DNA of 61,358 nucleotides from Brachyspira innocens ATCC 29796 (GTDB lineage Bacteria; Spirochaetota; Brachyspiria; Brachyspirales; Brachyspiraceae): NCBI RefSeq assembly GCF_000384655.1, contig NZ_ARQI01000114.1, positions 1 to 61,358 of the forward strand, read 5' to 3'. Shown piece by piece: positions 56,320 to 61,358 of this stretch (position 1 is its first letter; each line of letters starts with the position of its first letter). The notes under the pieces were generated by a model. It saw only the letters and a program-made list of their open reading frames with translations, ran no database searches and was not told where the DNA came from. The position numbers and the translations under genes were made by a program.

Positions 56320-56500
56320 AATCTAGACTACACTTTGCCTACGACATGTAGAGCGAGGCGTACAGAGTATGGTTCTCGCCTGCCTACGGCACGCCAAACA
56401 TTCGTCATAAAAGAACTTGGAAGCTGTGTTGCAAAACCCTACAAATATTTTAAATTAAAAAAATTAATTTAGGTATATAATAAAACCTAATTATTAATTG
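56320..56500. repeat. Partial, inverted relative of the miniature element
   Basis: Read on the minus strand it contains agttcttttatga, gagaaccata and ctgtacgcct in the same order as the core of the element at 16791, and a similar AT flank leading to GGGTTTTGC. A TAGACT word at 56324 matches the element terminus, but the opposite terminus is missing. It fills most of the 367-bp gap between fliO and the M42 peptidase gene. Confidence 0.55.
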
Positions 56501-56559
56501 ATATTTTATTCAGATGATTTATTATATTTGCAATTAAATATTTTAATAAAGGAATTTCA

Positions 56560-57627
56560 ATGAATGATATTTTGAATTTAATGAGAGATTTAACTAATGC
56601 ATTCGGACCTTCTGGTTTTGAAGATGATGTTATAAAAGTTATAAAGAATAATACTTCATTTATAGACAGTGAAAGAGATTCTATAAATAATCTTTATTTA
56701 GGGTTAAATAAAATAGACAGAAATAAACCAATAGTAGGTTTAGACTGTCATATAGATGAATTAGGATTTATGGCAGAACATATTAATGATAATGGAACTA
56801 TATCTTTTATACCATTAGGAGGATGGCATATACCTAATATAGTATCAAACTCTGTGGTAATAAAATCTTCAAGCGGAGAATATGTTAAAGGTGTAATAGG
56901 TTCAAAACCTCCTCATTTTATGACTGACGAAGATAGAAGAAAACTTCCTTCATTAAAAGATATGTATATTGATGTGGGAACTAGAAGTAAAAAGGAAACT
57001 GAAGAAATATTCGGCATACAAATAGGAGACCCTATAGCTCCAGATGTTGATTTTAGATATGATGACAGAACAAAAAGTATATGTGCTAAGGCAATAGATA
57101 ACAGAGTTGGTGCTTTATGCGTAATAGAAACTTTAAGAGCTTTAAAAGATGAAAAACTAGATGTTAATTTGGTTGGAATGATGACAGCCCAAGAGGAAGT
57201 AGGTGCAAGAGGTGCTGCTGTAGCCTCAAATAAAGTAAAGCCTGATTTGGTTATAGTATTTGAGGGCTCACCTGCAGATGACACATTTTATTATGGAGAT
57301 AGAGCCCATGGTGCTATAGGAAGAGGTTCTCAGCTTAGAGTGATTGATGGCGGTATGATTACTAATCCTAGATTAAATAAATACACAATAGGAATAGCTA
57401 AAAAAAATAATATAGCTCATCAAGTGATTGTACGTGAAAAAGGTTCTACTAATGGAGCTGTTTATCATAAAACTAATTTAGGTTCTCCAAGCGTAGTATT
57501 AGGTGTAGCAACAAGATATGCTCATAGTCATTACTGTTATGCTTCTTATGATGATATAATAGCTTCTATTGATATTGCTAAAGAATTGATAAAAACTCTA
57601 AACAAAGAAAAGATAAAAGAATTTTAA
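56560..57627 (+). CDS. M42 family metallo-aminopeptidase
   Basis: 355 residues, cytoplasmic. M42 peptidases form large dodecameric shells that trim oligopeptides. Metal ligands are visible: His in GLDCHIDELGFM, Asp in CAKAIDNRVGA, the Glu pair in TAQEEVGARGA, Asp/Glu in VFEGSPADD and the last His in RYAHSHYCYA. AAAGGA precedes the ATG. Monocistronic, with a hairpin terminator after it. Confidence 0.94.
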   Translation: MNDILNLMRDLTNAFGPSGFEDDVIKVIKNNTSFIDSERDSINNLYLGLNKIDRNKPIVGLDCHIDELGFMAEHINDNGTISFIPLGGWHIPNIVSNSVVIKSSSGEYVKGVIGSKPPHFMTDEDRRKLPSLKDMYIDVGTRSKKETEEIFGIQIGDPIAPDVDFRYDDRTKSICAKAIDNRVGALCVIETLRALKDEKLDVNLVGMMTAQEEVGARGAAVASNKVKPDLVIVFEGSPADDTFYYGDRAHGAIGRGSQLRVIDGGMITNPRLNKYTIGIAKKNNIAHQVIVREKGSTNGAVYHKTNLGSPSVVLGVATRYAHSHYCYASYDDIIASIDIAKELIKTLNKEKIKEF

Positions 57628-57644
57628 TAAAAGTTAATTAAATA

Positions 57645-57686
57645 ATAAAATGGTATTATGCTATAAAAAAACATAATGCCATTTTT
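57645..57686. terminator. Bidirectional terminator after the M42 peptidase gene
   Basis: AAATGGTATTATG pairs with CATAATGCCATTT around an A-rich loop, then six T. The same hairpin serves the convergent gene at 57694. Confidence 0.85.
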
Positions 57687-57693
57687 TATATAT

Positions 57694-58122
57694 TTATTTT
57701 TTTACTATATTTCTAAACTTTGAAACATCAAACATTCTTGTAGTTTTACTTTTTTCTAAAGAAGCACGTACTATTAGCATATCAGCATCAAGCAAATTAT
57801 CATAAACATAATCTGGTTTTAAAACTACTGAGCTTAATCTATCTTCGCTTGCTTTACAGTCTAAATTATCAGGTAAATCATTATCAAATCTGAAAAATGT
57901 TTTATGATGAGCAAATACAAAATCTTTACTATTCCAATCTATTATTATCTCTTTATTATTATTTTCTTTATTAACTTTTACAATTAAATATGTATCTTCA
58001 CTCCAAGATGATAATTTGTATGCCAATAATTTATAAATATAGTAATTATCATTTTCTAAAACTTCCCAATCTGACTGTTTTATCTGATAAACACTAGGAT
58101 CCATTATATCTTTATCGTCCAT
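57694..58122 (-). CDS. Small protein of unknown function
   Basis: 142 residues from the ATG at 58122, which has a strong GGAGG ahead; a GTG at 58140 would add six residues. No signal peptide. Mixed strands and charged helices (YYIYKLLAYKLSSWSEDTYLIVKV; DADMLIVRASLEKSKTTRMF). Not recognised. It follows the sialidase-like gene by about 65 bp and could share its message. Confidence 0.75.
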   Translation of the reverse strand: MDDKDIMDPSVYQIKQSDWEVLENDNYYIYKLLAYKLSSWSEDTYLIVKVNKENNNKEIIIDWNSKDFVFAHHKTFFRFDNDLPDNLDCKASEDRLSSVVLKPDYVYDNLLDADMLIVRASLEKSKTTRMFDVSKFRNIVKK

Positions 58123-58187
58123 ATAAAACCTCCAAAACACTATTAATATTCATTATCATATAGTTATATTTACTTTATACAATATTT

Positions 58188-59312
58188 TTAATTAAAAGTA
58201 AACCTTTTCATATATATTTTTCTTATTTTATTTTTATCTTTATATCCGTAATAAACGCATGATATAATACCATTATCTTCGGCACACCAAGGATATCCGC
58301 AGTCTGTACTTTTCATAGAAGAGTCTATTATTATCTCTTCATTTAAAGCTTTATAATTAATTTTTTCTATATCAAATATATCATCAGCATTGTCAAGTAA
58401 AATAGCTCTTATGCCATAAGGCTTTAATCTGTATCCGTAAGTAAGAAGAAGTTTACCATTACTTAAAAATAAAGGATTTAAAGGATAGCCTTTTATATTA
58501 GTAAATATTGGGCTTGAAAAAGTTTTGCCTTTATCTTTTGAATAACTTATAGAAGTAATGGCGTATTCATTATTAACATGCGTTCTTATAAAAGCTATGA
58601 CATTATTTTTATAATTTAAAAGAGAAGGCTCAACATATTCTATTTTTGATTTTTTTCCATCTATCTTTTTATAATCTGTTTCAGCTAAAAAACTTTTAAG
58701 TTTCCAATTAATTAAATCTTTAGTAGAAATAATATAACATTGATATTTAGAGTTATTTTTATTTATATTTTTTTTATAAGCGTATATTGGAACAAGTACT
58801 TCACTATTATTTAATTTACACATACTCCCTCTAATAGCAAAGTTTTTCATTATAGTATTATCATTATTTATTTTAATAATATAAGGACTCGAAAAAGTTT
58901 TTCCATTATCATAGCTTATACATACGCCTATTCCAGAAAGTAATGCTATTGTAGCGTCATATTCTATAAAAGTATAGTCTTTGAATAATTCTTTTTCATT
59001 CATAGGGTGAAAAGTATATCTAAAATAGTATGCCATTATAGTTTTATCATCTATTCTAAAAAGCTGTGCATCTTGTTTTGCAGCTTCATCATCTTGAGCA
59101 AACTCAAATACTTTCTCTACCCTATTTTTATTAATAACAGCAAGCATTGATTTGCTTAATGAATGAAGATGAGAATAATGTTTTTTTATTTTTGGCGCTA
59201 GTCTGAAACTTACTAAATATTTATCATTATCAAGTTTAATAATGCTAGGAAAAGCAGGATATAGATTTTTATCTTCAAAAATTATGGTTTCGTCTAAAAT
59301 ATTTATTTTCAT
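58188..59312 (-). CDS. Sialidase-like beta-propeller protein
   Basis: 374 residues, no signal peptide, so it is predicted to stay in the cytoplasm. Two Asp-box motifs are seen (SYDNGKTFSSP near 130 and SKDKGKTFSSP near 263) with repeated strand patterns, the mark of six-bladed sialidase-type propellers. The segment DCGYPWCAEDNGIISCVYYGY near the end fits the BNR/GH33-like class. Catalytic residues of a true sialidase are not certain, so it may be a related glycosidase or a non-catalytic propeller. GAGGATATATT precedes the ATG. Confidence 0.75.
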   Translation of the reverse strand: MKINILDETIIFEDKNLYPAFPSIIKLDNDKYLVSFRLAPKIKKHYSHLHSLSKSMLAVINKNRVEKVFEFAQDDEAAKQDAQLFRIDDKTIMAYYFRYTFHPMNEKELFKDYTFIEYDATIALLSGIGVCISYDNGKTFSSPYIIKINNDNTIMKNFAIRGSMCKLNNSEVLVPIYAYKKNINKNNSKYQCYIISTKDLINWKLKSFLAETDYKKIDGKKSKIEYVEPSLLNYKNNVIAFIRTHVNNEYAITSISYSKDKGKTFSSPIFTNIKGYPLNPLFLSNGKLLLTYGYRLKPYGIRAILLDNADDIFDIEKINYKALNEEIIIDSSMKSTDCGYPWCAEDNGIISCVYYGYKDKNKIRKIYMKRFTFN

Positions 59313-59520
59313 AATATATCCTCAAATTTGTATATAATAATTTTCGGTATAAAAGATACTGTGTATACAAAAATAAGATTTATATAAAATGAAAAACTAT
59401 TTAATAAAAATATATTTCATTTTGCCACAATGAAAATACAGATTATAAATCATTGCAGCAAAAGGAAGAAAAAATATCCATATTCTACAGAATAAGAAAT
59501 AAATTTAAATAACTTAAATA

Positions 59521-60198
59521 TTATTTAAAAATATCATTAGTAGCGTCATACCAAAATACGAAATCTAAATATTCCATAGGTATTTTTTCACTTTTTGAAT
59601 ATTCAACCAGATTTGCTTCACAACTTAGATAATTATTTTTTGTAAGGCTTGTTTTTGGCGTCATACCTTCAGGCAGAATGCTCAGCTTATCCATTACACG
59701 CATTATATGTCTGTCAAGTATGGCGATTTTTTGCCCGAACCCTATATTTCTAAGAAAATGGCTAGCCTCTTTAAGTCCATAACCTTTAACTTCTTTGGCA
59801 AGTTCATTTCTTAATTCTACCATAGTATCATTTTTTAAAGCTTCATTGATTCTGTCTTTTAATACAAACTTTTCATTAGGAAAATAAATCTTTCTGGCAA
59901 GCACTATATTTTCAGCCTTCATATTATGAAATCTAACATGTTTTATTAATATATTAGCTACTTTTTCAGCACTTCCTTTGAAAAGCAAATTATTATTATA
60001 CAAATCAATTATAGCAGCCGCCCCGCTTCTGGCCTTTGTCTGAGGCGTACATATACAAAATGCAAGTTCAGCAAAAAGTCTTTTATCATTATCTCTTTTA
60101 AAAACTCTTTCAAAATATTCAAGTCTTCTTTTCATTCTCTCATGAAGAACTTTATCTTTATATATACCCATCAAATGTTTAGCATATTCCTTATCCAT
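59521..60198 (-). CDS. ogg: N-glycosylase/DNA lyase, Ogg2 type
   Basis: 225 residues of the HhH-GPD superfamily, removing 8-oxoguanine from DNA. FCICTPQTKARSGAAAI near 48-64 is the family segment, the helix-hairpin-helix region with the catalytic Lys is EVKGYGLKEASHFLRNIGF, and the catalytic Asp lies in IAILDRHIMRV. Ogg2 proteins are typical of archaea and some bacteria. The gene is isolated. Confidence 0.9.
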   Translation of the reverse strand: MDKEYAKHLMGIYKDKVLHERMKRRLEYFERVFKRDNDKRLFAELAFCICTPQTKARSGAAAIIDLYNNNLLFKGSAEKVANILIKHVRFHNMKAENIVLARKIYFPNEKFVLKDRINEALKNDTMVELRNELAKEVKGYGLKEASHFLRNIGFGQKIAILDRHIMRVMDKLSILPEGMTPKTSLTKNNYLSCEANLVEYSKSEKIPMEYLDFVFWYDATNDIFK

Positions 60199-60278
60199 AA
60201 TCAGCCTCTAAAACTAAAAATATTATTAGAGTGATGATACTACTATATAAATTAAATTTCAATATATAAAATACTTTA

Positions 60279-61358
60279 TTAATATTTAAACTCCACAGTA
60301 TAATGCGTAACAGCCTCATCGGGCATAATATATTCTCTGTTATTCATTAAAAGCTCAAGCATATCAGCCCTAGCATCATACTCCATACCAGCACGTACAT
60401 TTTTTACATAATTATTGACAAAAGGATCAAAATAAGTTCCATCTCTTAATTCTTTTGCTGTTTTTCTCAAATCATTTATTACAATAGAATAATCTTTAAT
60501 AGTATTATACATATATTCTATTTGCTTATAGTCTACAAGCTGCACTGCTTTATTATTAATATTAAGCATAACATTTTCACCGCCGCTTTGCCATACCATT
60601 AATTTATCTGTATAATCTATAGGAGTGATAACTGTCCAATCTTCATCTTTATTCGGCTCTTTATTTTTAGTCAAAAACTGATTAAGCCCAGCACTCTTTA
60701 TATGAGCCTCTGTAATAGTAAAATATTCCTGCCCGCTGTCATAAGCAGCTCTTATTTCTTCATAAGGAGGTATAGGAACATAATAAGTTTTCTTATTTAT
60801 TGTATAAGTTGAATAAGGAGAATTGTCAGATTTATAATATCTTCCATTATCAAGTTTTATCCAATTAGGCTCTTCAGGAGTTTTTATCTTTTTTTGTATA
60901 GGTGGTAAATCTCCTCCAATATAAGAATCACGAGAATATACCGAATCAGCATTATCATAAGATGAAGAATTAGGCTCTACTTGCCAATTTACGCCATCAG
61001 TAGTTGACCATATAGTATTATCATTTTCAAATTTTTCATATTTATCCACCCATTTACTAATAGAAGAATCATTTTCATAATATACCCTTTCACCTTTTGT
61101 AACATATATTTTATTTTCATCATAGCGAATACTAAGATTGCTTCTTTGTCCCCAAGGAGTATTAATCTTATCCCAATTAGCACCCATAGATGTATCTTTA
61201 TTTTTATCTATTCTATAATAAACATTTTTACTTGTTGTAAATGGTCCCTGACTTTCATTTCGGCATCCGCTTGGATTTTGCTCATCAAAATCTTCTTTTA
61301 AACCTATTAAATATATATAATCTTTAAACTCTACAATTTTATAACTGCTAACACCAAA
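60279..61358 (-). CDS. Truncated gene at the right edge, unknown protein with propeller-like repeats
   Basis: The frame is open from the window edge to the stop at 60279, so the start lies outside; at least 359 residues are present. An internal Met at 61187 is not evidence for a start because the frame runs on upstream with protein-like sequence (KDYIYLIG, NVYYRIDKN). Segments such as NTIWSTTDGVNWQ and NWDKINTPWGQR resemble Asp-box or Kelch-like blades. The C-terminus is helical and charged. Family not recognised. Confidence 0.75.
   Translation of the reverse strand, partial: FGVSSYKIVEFKDYIYLIGLKEDFDEQNPSGCRNESQGPFTTSKNVYYRIDKNKDTSMGANWDKINTPWGQRSNLSIRYDENKIYVTKGERVYYENDSSISKWVDKYEKFENDNTIWSTTDGVNWQVEPNSSSYDNADSVYSRDSYIGGDLPPIQKKIKTPEEPNWIKLDNGRYYKSDNSPYSTYTINKKTYYVPIPPYEEIRAAYDSGQEYFTITEAHIKSAGLNQFLTKNKEPNKDEDWTVITPIDYTDKLMVWQSGGENVMLNINNKAVQLVDYKQIEYMYNTIKDYSIVINDLRKTAKELRDGTYFDPFVNNYVKNVRAGMEYDARADMLELLMNNREYIMPDEAVTHYTVEFKY

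Overview
The window is AT-rich (well under 35% GC by eye) and reads as a spirochaete chromosome, most likely Brachyspira. Reasons: host-associated anaerobe gene style, FliO-type flagellar protein, an LptD-like outer-membrane protein, many secreted ankyrin-repeat proteins, small outer-membrane barrel paralogues, and short genes with clear GGAG-type ribosome sites among long AT-only spacers. The species cannot be told from this sequence, and the genus call is inference.

Layout. 1-1400: a 7-bp tandem repeat running off the left edge and directly into an outer-membrane barrel gene. 1.5-8.5 kb: proline synthesis (proB, proC), galT with a receiver-only response regulator, a thioesterase interrupted by an in-frame stop, a PD-(D/E)XK 'Rpn-like' protein and a sodium symporter. 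8.6-16.7 kb: pyk, lipoproteins, an envelope/TPR operon ending in rsmA, two secreted proteins and rarD. 16.8-24.1 kb: ankyrin proteins, the first lying exactly between two copies of a small inverted-repeat element, plus an Old Yellow Enzyme. 24.2-36 kb: lptD, tyrS, an AroQ-like protein lacking its catalytic residues, an M24 peptidase, a membrane-anchored HNH nuclease, mltG, hisS and a duplicated-domain periplasmic protein. 36.1-39.85 kb: a complete selenocysteine decoding cassette, tRNA-Sec - selA - selB, read leftward from a consensus promoter. 39.9-46.5 kb: nadD, a solute-binding protein, a membrane protein, twin barrel proteins, secG and a coiled-coil protein. 46.5-52.1 kb: an amino-sugar locus (heparinase-like lipoprotein, a degenerate NagB, and a degenerate-NagB/NagA fusion). 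52.1-55.2 kb: a single-chain restriction-modification enzyme. 55.4-61.4 kb: tRNA-Ser, a lone fliO, an M42 peptidase, a sialidase-like propeller, an Ogg-type DNA glycosylase and a truncated gene at the right edge.

How it fits together. Several genes suit a mucosal lifestyle: the heparinase-like lipoprotein, NagA and the sialidase-like protein handle mucin or glycosaminoglycan sugars, and the barrel proteins, LptD, lipoproteins and ankyrin proteins serve the envelope. The most unusual signals are the phase-variation-type repeat in the first gene, the ankyrin gene framed by two miniature elements, the pseudo-enzymes (AroQ-like and two NagB-like domains), and the compact selC-selA-selB cassette whose last two genes are separated by a GC-rich palindromic repeat.
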